A stretch of DNA of 64,000 nt, taken from NCBI RefSeq assembly GCF_035934735.1, contig NZ_CP142396.1:2542001-2606000 (forward strand). The letters are read 5' to 3'. Origin of the DNA: Sedimentibacter sp. MB31-C6. Its GTDB lineage: Bacteria > Bacillota > Clostridia > Tissierellales > Sedimentibacteraceae. Below the pieces are notes generated by a model. It searched no databases and had not been told where the DNA came from. It saw only the letters and a program-made list of their open reading frames with translations. The position numbers were made by a program, and so were the translations under genes. Position 1 is the stretch's first letter. Each line of letters opens with the position of its first letter. This document shows, piece after piece, positions 17,592 through 26,768 of the stretch.

Positions 17592-18035
17592 ATGGAAATT
17601 ATTATTAGAAGTGTAAAACATAATGATTTAGATGAAATTATAAATATTGAAAAAAAATGTTTTTCATTACCTTGGTTGAAGAATTCCTTTGAAAAAGAAT
17701 TATTAAATCAACTTGCATATTATGAATGTGCTGAATTAAACGGTAAAGTTATTGGGTATATGGGAATGTGGAAGGTAATTGACGAAGGTCATATTACAAA
17801 TGTTGCAGTATTGCCTGAGTATAGAAATATGGGTGTAGCTTCACTTTTGATTGAAAAAATGATACAGGTATGTATATGTAGTGAAATAAATACCATGACT
17901 TTGGAAGTAAGGGAATCTAATAAAACTGCAATAAAGTTATATGAAAAATATGGATTTGAGGCAGTTGGAATTAGACCAAAATATTATCAAAAACCATTAG
18001 AAAATGCAGTTATTATGTGGAAAAAAATTGAATAA
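17592..18035 (+). CDS. rimI: Ribosomal protein S18 alanine N-acetyltransferase RimI
   Basis: A 147-aa GNAT acetyltransferase. Key blocks are HITNVAVLPEYRNMGVASLLIEKM, with the acetyl-CoA binding pattern R/QxxGxA at RNMGVA, and VRESNKTAIKLYEKYGFEAVGIRPKYY. The RimI assignment rests on the tsaE-tsaB-rimI order and on this C-terminal block. 40 bp after tsaB. Confidence 0.88.
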   Translation: MEIIIRSVKHNDLDEIINIEKKCFSLPWLKNSFEKELLNQLAYYECAELNGKVIGYMGMWKVIDEGHITNVAVLPEYRNMGVASLLIEKMIQVCICSEINTMTLEVRESNKTAIKLYEKYGFEAVGIRPKYYQKPLENAVIMWKKIE

Positions 18036-18078
18036 TAATAGCACGTATAATGGCATTTACATTGCATGAGGAGACAAA

Positions 18079-19140
18079 ATGAAAAGAAGAGACAAACACA
18101 AAAGAAAAAGACTTTTTATAATAGTAACAGCATTATTATTGTTTTTATTTATAACGATGTTGTTGAATATTGGAAAGTCAAAAAATGGTATCGAAGAAAA
18201 TGATGTTGATGATAAGGAGACAAATAATGAAATAAACGAATCAGAAAATAAAGAAAGTATTTCAGAAATAAGAGTATCACCTGAAAGCTACAGAGCTTTT
18301 TCTGGAGAATCAATAAGTACAAATAACTTTAATGTTGAAATAGTATATTCATCAGGAAAGGTTGAAAGTATTAAAGATTATAATATTTCAACTGAAAGTC
18401 AAAAATTGACAATACAAGAAAATGAAATTAATGTTTCTGAAGAAGCTTTGACAGCTGATAAAGAATTATTGAAAATAGGCTATGATAATTTTGAAAAGGA
18501 CATTATTATTAATATATTTAATAGGTTAGAGGATAATATTGATGAAAATGACTATGTAACTAATCCTAGTGCTTGCGATGTTTTAGTTAATAAAAGTAGA
18601 AATTTATCAAGTGATTATATTCCAGAAGATTTAGAAGTTTTGGATGATGTTCCAACTATACTACAAAATCCTGAAGTAAATCAACTTAGAAGTGTAGCTC
18701 ATGAAGCTTTAAGGGAATTGTTTAAAGCTGCAAAAAAAGAGAAATCATATTTGTTATATGCACGCTCTGGTTATAGGTCATATAATACCCAAGATGCATT
18801 ATATAATGCTTATATTTCTAATCATGGACAAGAAGCTGCAGATAAATATAGCGCTAGACCTGGTCAAAGTGAACATCAAACTGGACTTGCAATGGATATA
18901 ACTTGTGGAGCGATGAATTATCAGCTGGATGATAGTTTTGGAGAAACTGAAGAAGGTAAGTGGGTATCGGAAAATGCTCATAGATTTGGATTTATCATTA
19001 GATATCCAAAAGGTAAAGAAAGTATCACAGGCTATTCCTATGAACCATGGCATTTAAGATATGTAGGAGAGTCCTTGGCACAGGAAATATACGAAACAGG
19101 CTTAACTTTGGAAGAATATTTCTTATCTATGGAAGAGTAA
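18079..19140 (+). CDS. Membrane-anchored D-alanyl-D-alanine carboxypeptidase, M15 (VanY-like)
   Basis: Predicted to trim stem peptides outside the membrane. A basic N-terminus and one helix (about 12-29) anchor it, an acidic linker follows, then an Ig-like segment (about 60-155, ISEIRVSPESYRAFSGES) and an M15B domain with SGYRSYNTQDALYN, the zinc site SEHQTGLAMDI (His and Asp) and EPWHLRYVG (second His). VanY/DdcY-type domain architecture; nothing suggests a vancomycin-resistance cluster, as vanHAX are absent nearby. 43 bp after rimI. Confidence 0.9.
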   Translation: MKRRDKHKRKRLFIIVTALLLFLFITMLLNIGKSKNGIEENDVDDKETNNEINESENKESISEIRVSPESYRAFSGESISTNNFNVEIVYSSGKVESIKDYNISTESQKLTIQENEINVSEEALTADKELLKIGYDNFEKDIIINIFNRLEDNIDENDYVTNPSACDVLVNKSRNLSSDYIPEDLEVLDDVPTILQNPEVNQLRSVAHEALRELFKAAKKEKSYLLYARSGYRSYNTQDALYNAYISNHGQEAADKYSARPGQSEHQTGLAMDITCGAMNYQLDDSFGETEEGKWVSENAHRFGFIIRYPKGKESITGYSYEPWHLRYVGESLAQEIYETGLTLEEYFLSMEE

Positions 19141-19168
19141 TAAAGAAAAATTAGTGAGATTTTGATAG

Positions 19169-19212
19169 TAAAAGCAGGACGCAAATTTGCTTCCTGCTTT
19201 TATATTTTTTTG
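19169..19212. terminator. Bidirectional terminator between the M15 peptidase gene and uppP
   Basis: AAAGCAGGA pairs with TCCTGCTTT around a 12-nt loop, with T-rich sequence to the right and A-rich to the left, so it can serve both convergent genes. Confidence 0.82.
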
Positions 19213-19218
19213 AAATTA

Positions 19219-20028
19219 TTATACGAAATAAAAGTATCCTAATACCAATATTCCTAGAACAATTCTGTAATAGCCAAATGATTTAAAATCGTTCTTTCTA
19301 ATGTAGTCTAATAAAAATTTGATTGCAAATATTGATACTATATATGCAATTAAGGAACCTACTCCGAGTACTAACCATTCAAAACTAGAGAAATTAAATC
19401 CTGCTTTTAACAGTTTTAATGCGCTTGCTCCCAACATTGTGGGAACTGCCATAAAAAAAGAAAATTCTGTTGCTATATATCTTGATGTTCCTAGTAATAT
19501 TGCACCAATTATAGTTGAACCTGAGCGTGAAGTTCCAGGTATTAATGCTAAACATTGAAAGATTCCTATTGCAAAAGCTAATTGATATGTAATTGATTTA
19601 AAATCTTTTACTTTAGAAGATTTTCTCCCACCTTCGATAAAAATCATAATTACGCCATATATAATCAATGCTATGGCAACAGTTATTGGATTAAAAAACA
19701 ATTCGTCAATTTTATCTTCGAAAAGCACTCCTACTATACCAGAGGGGATAATTGCTATAATAACTTTTATCCAGAGGGAAATTGTATCTTTTTTTTGGGT
19801 TAGTGTTTTTTTTGTTGAAAATGGGTTAAGTTTATTAAAATATAATGTAACTACTGCTAATATAGAACCAAATTGAATAACAACTAAAAAAGTATTAACG
19901 AAAACATCTGAAAAATTCAAACTAATAAATTCATCAACTAATATCATATGTCCTGTACTACTTATTGGTAGCCATTCTGTTATTCCTTGTACTATACCTA
20001 GTAAAATAGCCTTTAATATTTCTATCAA
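19219..20028 (-). CDS. uppP: Undecaprenyl-diphosphatase UppP (BacA)
   Basis: Membrane phosphatase that regenerates undecaprenyl phosphate; known to give bacitracin tolerance. About eight membrane helices; the catalytic blocks [20 protein letters not shown] (first E/S motif) and [17 protein letters not shown] are intact. I start at TTG 20028, because GGAGG lies eight bases before it; the longer frame to 20085 has an atypical hydrophobic extension. 269 aa is normal. The five-hairpin repeat copy 2 lies upstream. Confidence 0.94.
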   Translation of the reverse strand: MIEILKAILLGIVQGITEWLPISSTGHMILVDEFISLNFSDVFVNTFLVVIQFGSILAVVTLYFNKLNPFSTKKTLTQKKDTISLWIKVIIAIIPSGIVGVLFEDKIDELFFNPITVAIALIIYGVIMIFIEGGRKSSKVKDFKSITYQLAFAIGIFQCLALIPGTSRSGSTIIGAILLGTSRYIATEFSFFMAVPTMLGASALKLLKAGFNFSSFEWLVLGVGSLIAYIVSIFAIKFLLDYIRKNDFKSFGYYRIVLGILVLGYFYFV

Positions 20029-20125
20029 TATAAATACCTCCAAACAAATAATACTTAGTATAACAATAATACTATGTATATTCAATAGTTAAAAATATAT
20101 TTTCAACAAAAGAGAATCAGTGTAA

Positions 20126-20299
20126 TAAAAAGAGTTGCTTCGCAACGCCGCTAGGGGGACCTATGTCCCCCTTCGGCGTAAAAATGCTTTAATAAAGCAT
20201 TTTTACTGAGCACCCCCCTTAACGGCAAGGACGTTCCGTCCTTTGCAATCTTCGTTTTTTATTATATAGGAAAGGAGAACTTTCCTATATAATAAAAAA
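20126..20299 (-). repeat. Five-hairpin dispersed repeat, copy 2 (reverse orientation)
   Basis: All five hairpins are present in reverse order on the plus strand: H5 at 20134-20146, H4 about 20153-20172, H3 about 20178-20206, H2 about 20227-20244, H1 at 20262-20292. Reading the minus strand, it begins in the T-tract of the htpG terminator. It differs from copy 1 at a few positions (CGAAGATTGC instead of CGAGGATTGC; GCGGCGTTGC instead of GCGGGTGTTGC). Confidence 0.92.
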
Positions 20300-20318
20300 G
20301 GGGCGTTTTTAAGCGCCC
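20293..20318 (-). terminator. Terminator of htpG
   Basis: On the minus strand GGGCGCTTAAAAACGCCCC is followed by TTTTTTA. The repeat starts within or just after this T-run. Confidence 0.85.
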
Positions 20319-20346
20319 ACATAATTATATAGAATAGTTTATTTAT

Positions 20347-22239
20347 CTATTGTAACAATTCATACACATCATTTGCATATTGAACTGGATCTTCAATTGT
20401 CAATCCTTCTATAAGCAATGCTTGATTATACAATACATTTGCTAATTTTTTAAGTTTTTCTTTATCGTTGTCAAAATCATTTTTTATTGTATTAAACATA
20501 TTGTGATTAGTATTAATTTCAAGTATTTTTTCAGCATGAATATTTCCTGGATTGTCAGGCATAGTTTTTAATACCTTTTCCATTTCTATTGATAATTCAC
20601 CTTCGCTCGCAAGACAAACAGGATGATTTTTTAATCTTTTAGAAGCTTTAACTTCTTTAACTTTGCCATCTAGAGCCTCTTTCATAAAGTTAAATATGTC
20701 TTTGTTTTTCTCTTTTACTTCATCATTTTCATTTTCATCAGGCTTTATATCTAAATCTGCACTTGATATATTTTTAAATTCCTTTTCTTTATATTTCATT
20801 AGTACTTTAATAGCAAATTCATCTATTTCATCAGTGCAATAAAGAATCTCATATCCTTTGTCAGCAACAACTTCTGCTTGAGGAAGTTTAGATATCTTAT
20901 CTACAGTTTCACCAGTTGCATAATAAATATTTTTTTGTTCTTCCTTCATTCGTGAAACATATTCATTTAAAGTAACTAATTTTTTCTCAGTAGATGAATA
21001 GAATAATAATAAGTCTTCTAATAATTCTTTATGAGTACCCCAGTCGCTATAAACGCCATATTTTAATGTTCTTCCAAAATTATTAAAGAAAATTTCATAT
21101 TTATCTCTATCTTCTTTTTGCATAGCTAAAAGTTCATTTTTGATTTTTTCTTGAATTTTCTTAGCAATAAATTGAAGCTGTCTATCATGTTGTAAAAGTT
21201 CTCTTGAAATATTTAATGAGAGGTCTGCAGAATCCACTAAACCTTGTACAAAACCAAAATAATCAGGAAGAAGGTCACTACATTTATTCATGATTAGTAC
21301 ACCGTTTGAATAAAGCTCAAGACCTTTATCAAAATCCTTTGTATAAAAATCAAATGGAACATTTGCAGGTATATATAAAATAGCATTGTAACTTGTTATA
21401 CCTTCTACACTAACATGTATATATTTAAGCGGTTTTTCATAACCAAAATGTTTATCCATGTAGAAATTTTCATAATCTTCGTCCTTTAATTCACTTTTAT
21501 TTCTTCTCCATATTGGAACCATGCTGTTTAATGTTTCATCTTCAAAATAATCTTCATATTCTTTTTCTTTGCCTTCTTCATCAGTTCCTTCTTTTACTTT
21601 ACTTTTTTTGACCATCATTTTTATTGGATATTTAATAAAGTCAGAATATTTTTTAACCAGTGATTTGATATTATAAGGATCTAAAAATTCGTCATAATTT
21701 TCATCTTCTGTATTAGGTTTAATAACTAGGGTAATTTCAGTTCCAACAGTATCTTTTTCGCAAGGGGTAATACTATAACCGTCAGCACCGCTTGATTTCC
21801 ATTTGTATGCTTCATCTGAACCTAATACCTTACTTTTAACTGTAACAGAATCAGCAACCATAAATGCAGAATAGAAACCTACTCCGAATTGTCCTATTAT
21901 GTCAACTCCATCTTTATGTTCATTATTTTCCTTAAAATCAAAAGATCCACTTTTTGCAATAGTTCCTAAATTAGATTCTAAATCTTCTTTTGACATTCCT
22001 ATACCTGTATCACTTATAGTAAGTGTTCTTTCTTCATCATTAATGGAAAGTCTTATGTAAAAATCATCTTTATTAAAAATAATATTGTTATCAGTTAGTG
22101 ATTTGTAATAACATTTGTCGATTGCATCACTTGAGTTTGAAATAAGTTCTCTTAAAAATATTTCCTTGTGTGTATAAATAGAGTTAATCATTAAATCTAA
22201 TAGTCTTTTTGATTCAGCTTTAAATTGTTTTTTTGCCAT
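20347..22239 (-). CDS. htpG: Hsp90-family chaperone HtpG
   Basis: ATP-dependent cytosolic chaperone. 630 aa, normal length, with GHKL ATPase motifs [14 protein letters not shown] (~32), [23 protein letters not shown] (~78, split blocks) and [15 protein letters not shown] (~117), the middle domain with ISRELLQ, and a C-terminal dimer domain. AAAGGAATAGATGAA-type ribosome site upstream. A CIRCE operator directly upstream implies HrcA control, unlike Bacillus subtilis htpG. Confidence 0.97.
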   Translation of the reverse strand: MAKKQFKAESKRLLDLMINSIYTHKEIFLRELISNSSDAIDKCYYKSLTDNNIIFNKDDFYIRLSINDEERTLTISDTGIGMSKEDLESNLGTIAKSGSFDFKENNEHKDGVDIIGQFGVGFYSAFMVADSVTVKSKVLGSDEAYKWKSSGADGYSITPCEKDTVGTEITLVIKPNTEDENYDEFLDPYNIKSLVKKYSDFIKYPIKMMVKKSKVKEGTDEEGKEKEYEDYFEDETLNSMVPIWRRNKSELKDEDYENFYMDKHFGYEKPLKYIHVSVEGITSYNAILYIPANVPFDFYTKDFDKGLELYSNGVLIMNKCSDLLPDYFGFVQGLVDSADLSLNISRELLQHDRQLQFIAKKIQEKIKNELLAMQKEDRDKYEIFFNNFGRTLKYGVYSDWGTHKELLEDLLLFYSSTEKKLVTLNEYVSRMKEEQKNIYYATGETVDKISKLPQAEVVADKGYEILYCTDEIDEFAIKVLMKYKEKEFKNISSADLDIKPDENENDEVKEKNKDIFNFMKEALDGKVKEVKASKRLKNHPVCLASEGELSIEMEKVLKTMPDNPGNIHAEKILEINTNHNMFNTIKNDFDNDKEKLKKLANVLYNQALLIEGLTIEDPVQYANDVYELLQ

Positions 22240-22314
22240 TTCATCTATTCCTTTCTAAGTTTAAGATAATAATTTATTTTAATTGCTTTCTTATAATTTA
22301 AAAACGAAAGCTTG

Positions 22315-22374
22315 TTAGCACTCTTGATTAATGAGTGCTAACTATATTTTAACAAATCATATTTTTTTGTCAAT
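22315..22374 (-). promoter_or_regulatory. htpG promoter with CIRCE operator (HrcA site)
   Basis: On the minus strand: TTGACA at 22374-22369, 17-bp spacer, TAAAAT at 22351-22346, then the perfect CIRCE TTAGCACTC-N9-GAGTGCTAA at 22341-22315, which covers the transcription start. CIRCE is the established HrcA binding site. Confidence 0.93.
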
Positions 22375-22418
22375 AGTTTTTAGAAAAAATGTATATAGTT
22401 CAGCACTGTTTTACATAA

Positions 22419-22943
22419 TTAGTTGTCATATAGTCTGCAAACATTGTTAATGGTAGTTAAACTGTTCCATGCTTCTATATTTACCATACCAGTTACTGGC
22501 AGATTATTAGATTTTTGAAATTCCTTAACTGCAGCTTCAGTTTCACGGTCATATTTACCTGTAATTGAAACAGGGGGAAAGTTTTTATATTTATTATGGA
22601 AGTTATTAAGGATTAATTGTAAAAAATATACAACGGTTTCTTCATCTCCATATTTAAGTTCTTTAATTTTACTTGGAAAGCATGCAACTTGGTTTGGAGT
22701 TTGACAGCATTGTTTATGCATCTTTACTATTGAATTCCAAGTATTATAATCTACAGTTCCTGTTACCGGAAGGTTAGAATATTCCTGAAAAGCTATAACA
22801 GCTTCCTTTGTTCTAGCATCATATGTTCCAGAAGGAAGTATTCTAGGAATTTCTGGATGTTCTTTCGATATATCAATTAAATATAATTGAAGTTCTAATA
22901 CAGGGTTTTCCCTTTTGTCTATATCTAAAATGTTTTTAGTCAT
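22419..22943 (-). CDS. Protein with two peptidoglycan-binding (PG_binding_1) repeats
   Basis: 174 aa. Two repeats of the three-helix PGBD type: about residues 15-75 (LQLYLIDISKEHPEIPRI ... AFQEYSNLPVTGTVDYNTW) and 90-165 (GDEETVVYFLQLILNN ... EFQKSNNLPVTGMVNIEAW). No signal peptide is visible, as with the neighbours. It is the last gene of the minus-strand set. The domains bind glycan or stem peptide; a role in the spore cortex or coat is inferred from the neighbours and is not shown by the sequence. Confidence 0.82.
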   Translation of the reverse strand: MTKNILDIDKRENPVLELQLYLIDISKEHPEIPRILPSGTYDARTKEAVIAFQEYSNLPVTGTVDYNTWNSIVKMHKQCCQTPNQVACFPSKIKELKYGDEETVVYFLQLILNNFHNKYKNFPPVSITGKYDRETEAAVKEFQKSNNLPVTGMVNIEAWNSLTTINNVCRLYDN

Positions 22944-22986
22944 TTTAACCTCCTAATTTTATTTTGATTAATAATAATTTATTATC

Positions 22987-24453
22987 TTATATAACTCCTG
23001 AATATTGTCCTGGAGTTCTTACACCGCTAAATCTTTGACTTCGGTATATATCTTCGAGCATAGACCAAGTATTTTCATCTACTATACCGGTTGGTTCTAA
23101 ACCAACTAAATTTTGAAATTCAGTTACAGCAGCTGCTGTTGCTTCATCATATACACCATTAATTTCAACTGGTGGTATTTGAGGAACTGCTATGGAAATA
23201 TATAACAACATTTCTTGGATAATTACTACACCAGCGTATTGTCCTTCAATACCTTCGTAATATTCGATGCCGGGGTACCTTAATCTAGGTAAAAAAACAG
23301 CTTCTGGAGGAATGGTTTCTAATATACCAAGAACAGTACTAAATAAAATATCCCACGTTTCTTGGTTTACAATTCCTGTTTCCGGTAAATTCATAGTTTT
23401 TTGAAATTCTATAACACCAGTTCTTGTATCGGAATCAAACATGCCGGTAATAGGTACAGCAGGGATTGTATCATAATATGCTGATAATACATTTAGAAAG
23501 TATTGTAAAATTGGAACTCCAGGTCTTGTATCACCTTCGTAAATTATTTGGGAATAAATATCTTCTAATTCACTTATTAGTAATCCTTCTGAAGATAATT
23601 CACCTAACTTGGTAACAGCAATATATATACGTCTAATTGCATACCATGTTCCTTGACCGACAATACCAGTAACTGGTAGATTGAATACACTTTGAAATTC
23701 TCGAACTGCAGCCTCTGTTGATTCATTAAATTCACCATTCAAAGGACTAATTCGAGGTATTCCGGGATAATTATTAGAAATTCTATCTAAGGAATGTTGA
23801 AATCTATAAACATTAATTCCTGAATCTCCAAGCTTTAATGGTTCTCCTGGATAAGTGTTTTGTATATCACTAAATGGAGCATCTGTTATAATTTCAATAT
23901 CGTCTCCATAATAATATCTCAATATTTCAATGGGAGTATAACCTTCATTCGCTAAATCTACAGTTCCCCATTGATACATACCGTCACATTGTGAAATACG
24001 ACCGTCGCAAAATTGTGCATAAATAGGTTGAATTTCTCCGCTTCTAACTATGTATTGATTAAAAATATCATCAACAATATTAGATATACTGTCAAAAAAA
24101 CCTCTATTATGGACATATGCTTGATCGTAAACAGTTGAATTTGTAATATTAAAGTTATACCCTCTACTTCTATACCATTCAGTGAAAATTCTATTTAAAG
24201 CAACTGAAACAATAGCATGAATGTTTGCTCTTATTGCATTTTCTGGCCATGTTGGATATAGTTCACTGGAGCCAACATTTTTTATATAATCTATAAAAGG
24301 AACGGTAACATTTTCTGCATCCTCATCAGGGGCTCCTAAGTGAACAGTTATTTCTGTAGGAATAGTAATGAAATCTTCTGGAAGTATTGTACCAGGTAAC
24401 ATTATCTCTGATGATTTTATATCAGAGTCATACTTTTCATTTTCGTTTATCAT
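22987..24453 (-). CDS. SpoIID-like domain protein with three peptidoglycan-binding repeats (paralog A)
   Basis: 488 aa. After a short leader (TVHLGAPDEDAENVTVPF), residues ~50-200 resemble the SpoIID/LytB fold: FIDYIKNVGSSELYPTWPE with NAIRANIHAIVSVALNRI corresponds to the classic vvssEmp.sWp.EAlkAQAvaaRtya region, and FNITNSTVYDQAY to diTDsthcQvY. Three PG_binding_1 units follow (about 215-280, 305-375, 405-475), each ending in ..LPxTGxVxxxTW. No signal peptide. SpoIID proteins process peptidoglycan in engulfment; the canonical sequence is only partly kept, so enzymatic activity is uncertain. Paralogous to the gene at 24464, 10 bp away. Confidence 0.78.
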   Translation of the reverse strand: MINENEKYDSDIKSSEIMLPGTILPEDFITIPTEITVHLGAPDEDAENVTVPFIDYIKNVGSSELYPTWPENAIRANIHAIVSVALNRIFTEWYRSRGYNFNITNSTVYDQAYVHNRGFFDSISNIVDDIFNQYIVRSGEIQPIYAQFCDGRISQCDGMYQWGTVDLANEGYTPIEILRYYYGDDIEIITDAPFSDIQNTYPGEPLKLGDSGINVYRFQHSLDRISNNYPGIPRISPLNGEFNESTEAAVREFQSVFNLPVTGIVGQGTWYAIRRIYIAVTKLGELSSEGLLISELEDIYSQIIYEGDTRPGVPILQYFLNVLSAYYDTIPAVPITGMFDSDTRTGVIEFQKTMNLPETGIVNQETWDILFSTVLGILETIPPEAVFLPRLRYPGIEYYEGIEGQYAGVVIIQEMLLYISIAVPQIPPVEINGVYDEATAAAVTEFQNLVGLEPTGIVDENTWSMLEDIYRSQRFSGVRTPGQYSGVI

Positions 24454-24463
24454 ATTTACCCCC

Positions 24464-25867
24464 CTAACTTATTATATCACCTGAAAATTGGCCATTGTTT
24501 CTGTATTCACCGAATCTTAAATTACGATAATTTTCAACAAGTTTGTTCCATGTATATTCATTTACTATACCAGTAGGATCTATACCAAAATAATTTTGAA
24601 ATTCAATTATAGCATTTTCTGTAGCAGGGCCATAAATTCCATCTGGGTCAACTGTTGGCAGTTCCGTTAAAATAGTGGATATATACGATAGTATTTGTTG
24701 AATTATATATACATTTGGACCTTCTGAACCTCTTTCTAAAACTATTCCTGGAAATATTAAAGATGGTAATGCAATTGCAGAAGGAGGAAGTGTATTTAAA
24801 ACACCTATTACACTGTTATACATTACGTTATATGTTTCTTCATCAATTAAACCAGTTTGCGGTATGCCCATAGTTTTTTGAAGTTCTAGCAAAGCAGTTC
24901 TAGTTTGGATTCCCAGTATGCCATCAATGTCAACAGGTGGAACTGTATTGTAGTATGCTGATAAAACATTAAGAAAATATTGAACAAGCTGTACACGAGG
25001 TACTACTTCACCTGTTTCTTCAGTTATATCAGTTGGTATCTCACTTATTGAAATTCCTTGGGAAGTTAGTTCAGCTAAATTTGTAACAGCTGTATGTATA
25101 TTTCTTATTTTATACCAAGTACTTTTATCAACTATACCAGTAGTTGGCAAGTCGAATATTAATTGAAAAGTTTCTACTGCATTTATCATAGAAGGTCCAT
25201 AGACAGCATCTACAGGAACTTTGGGTATTGCAGGAAAATTTGTTGATATAGTGTTAAGTAGAATTTGTAATAGTTGTATATATTGTCCGGAATCTCCATA
25301 TTGTAATGGAGTTCCTGGGAATGTTTCTATCGGGTCACCTACTGTTGTATCTGTAACTAACGTAACATCATCTCCATAGTAATACTTTATTATATCAATA
25401 GGCGTATATCCTTGACTTGCCAATTCTACAGTTCCCCATTGATACATACCATTACACTGTGATATACGACCATCACAGAATTGAGCATACAGTGGCGACA
25501 ATGAACCGCTTCTAACAATATATTCATCAAAAATGTTATTAACAATATTATCTATACGATCAAATATACCTCGGTTTTTAACAAAGTATTGATCATATTG
25601 AGTTGAATTTGTTATATCAAAATTATATCCTCTGGCTTTATACCATTCAGTGAATATTCTATTTAATGCTATTGATATAATTGCATGAATATTTGCCCTT
25701 AGGGCTACTTCTGGCCAAGTAGGATATAATTCGCTGGATGCGACGTTTTTTATATAATCAATAAAACTAACAGTTACATTTTCTGCATTTTCATCTGGTG
25801 CACCTAAATGTACGGTAATTGAGTTTGGTATTACAACAGTAGTAAGACCAGGAATTTGTATACTCAT
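24464..25867 (-). CDS. SpoIID-like domain protein with three peptidoglycan-binding repeats (paralog B)
   Basis: 467 aa, same layout as paralog A: VHLGAPDENAENVTVSF, a SpoIID-like domain (FIDYIKNVASSELYPTWPE, FDITNSTQYDQYF, YAQFCDGRISQCNGMYQWG), then three PG_binding_1 units. The first ~190 residues are far more alike between the paralogs than the repeats, which have drifted apart. AGGAGGTTAAGAG lies ahead of the ATG. A tandem duplication with later divergence of the binding units is the simplest reading. Confidence 0.78.
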   Translation of the reverse strand: MSIQIPGLTTVVIPNSITVHLGAPDENAENVTVSFIDYIKNVASSELYPTWPEVALRANIHAIISIALNRIFTEWYKARGYNFDITNSTQYDQYFVKNRGIFDRIDNIVNNIFDEYIVRSGSLSPLYAQFCDGRISQCNGMYQWGTVELASQGYTPIDIIKYYYGDDVTLVTDTTVGDPIETFPGTPLQYGDSGQYIQLLQILLNTISTNFPAIPKVPVDAVYGPSMINAVETFQLIFDLPTTGIVDKSTWYKIRNIHTAVTNLAELTSQGISISEIPTDITEETGEVVPRVQLVQYFLNVLSAYYNTVPPVDIDGILGIQTRTALLELQKTMGIPQTGLIDEETYNVMYNSVIGVLNTLPPSAIALPSLIFPGIVLERGSEGPNVYIIQQILSYISTILTELPTVDPDGIYGPATENAIIEFQNYFGIDPTGIVNEYTWNKLVENYRNLRFGEYRNNGQFSGDIIS

Positions 25868-25879
25868 CTCTTAACCTCC

Positions 25880-26425
25880 TTAATCGTTAGAAATGTCAAT
25901 TGGACTTGGTGGTATTATAAATGTTTGGTCAGGTCTTACCCCTGTTTCTCCGGGGATAACAGGGATTAAATCAATTTTATAGCTAGTTGTAATACCTGGA
26001 AATATTCGAACTTCTAATATATTTACTATATAGTAGTTTTCGGCTTGAATTCTCATATTGTAAGTTGTAAAATAATATCTAGAACTTTCAAAAGGATTTA
26101 CCCTTGAATAATAAACAGGCAATTCTATTTTGGGAATTCGACCACTTTCGTCTGATACTAGGTTTGTTATTACTATTTCTTCACCTTCATCATCGTTGAC
26201 ATAAACTATTACAACTGCATTGGCTACAGGTAAAGCTCCTAATGCTGTAAAAACACCAACTGATATGTATCCTGTTTCACCAGTATCTATTATTAGATCC
26301 TCTGGGGTAGGAATTTCATCCGGTGGAGTTTCTTCGATTGTTGTTTCAGGAGGTGCTTCTGGGATTTCCATAGCTTTTACAAAAATATTCTTAGTTAGAT
26401 AAGGCATATAATTATTATTTATCAT
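25880..26425 (-). CDS. Carboxypeptidase-regulatory-like (Ig-fold) domain protein
   Basis: 181 aa. A Pro/Glu/Thr-rich segment (about 20-45) leads into a beta-sandwich: GYISVGVFTALGALPVANAVV, then VSDESGRIPKIELP, the hallmark layout of CarboxypepD_reg-type domains, and a Pro-rich tail. It heads the minus-strand set and is 12 bp ahead of paralog B. No catalytic motif. Likely a structural or adhesive partner of the peptidoglycan-binding proteins; this is inferred from linkage. Confidence 0.68.
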   Translation of the reverse strand: MINNNYMPYLTKNIFVKAMEIPEAPPETTIEETPPDEIPTPEDLIIDTGETGYISVGVFTALGALPVANAVVIVYVNDDEGEEIVITNLVSDESGRIPKIELPVYYSRVNPFESSRYYFTTYNMRIQAENYYIVNILEVRIFPGITTSYKIDLIPVIPGETGVRPDQTFIIPPSPIDISND

Positions 26426-26768
26426 TATAAGTATTCACACCTTTCAATTAAAATAGATACATATAATATTCAATATATGCAAATAGAAAGATTTTGCTTA
26501 CTTGATAATTGTTATTGTGTCTAAAAAAACAGAAAATGCAAGACAGAAGAAAAAGATATCTTGCAGTATTGAAATTGCCTTGATTTACTAATTAATTCAA
26601 AACTAATAATTAAAGGTGTTTTTAAATTTTAGGATAAAATAATTCTGCAAAAGAATATTAATGTCTTGCAATTTAATAAAAAGTGTTGACTTTACCGACG
26701 AAATTGATTATTTTATATATATCATCAAAAATATGAAAAAGTGAAATTTTAAATAGGAGGTAACAAAA
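26426..26768. promoter_or_regulatory. Intergenic region with divergent promoters
   Basis: The right side holds a promoter for the decarboxylase operon: TTGACT at 26686-26691, 17-bp spacer, TATTTT at 26709-26714. A 7-bp inverted repeat TGCAAGA/TCTTGCA lies around 26536-26565. On the left I see no clear sigma-A promoter for the minus-strand peptidoglycan-binding genes, which would suit a sporulation sigma factor, but I cannot assign one with confidence. Confidence 0.55.

Noticed and set aside
18079-19140. Vancomycin-resistance determinant
   Set aside because: The M15 peptidase is VanY-like, but vanH, a D-Ala-D-Lac ligase, vanX and vanRS are all absent, so housekeeping wall trimming is the simpler reading.
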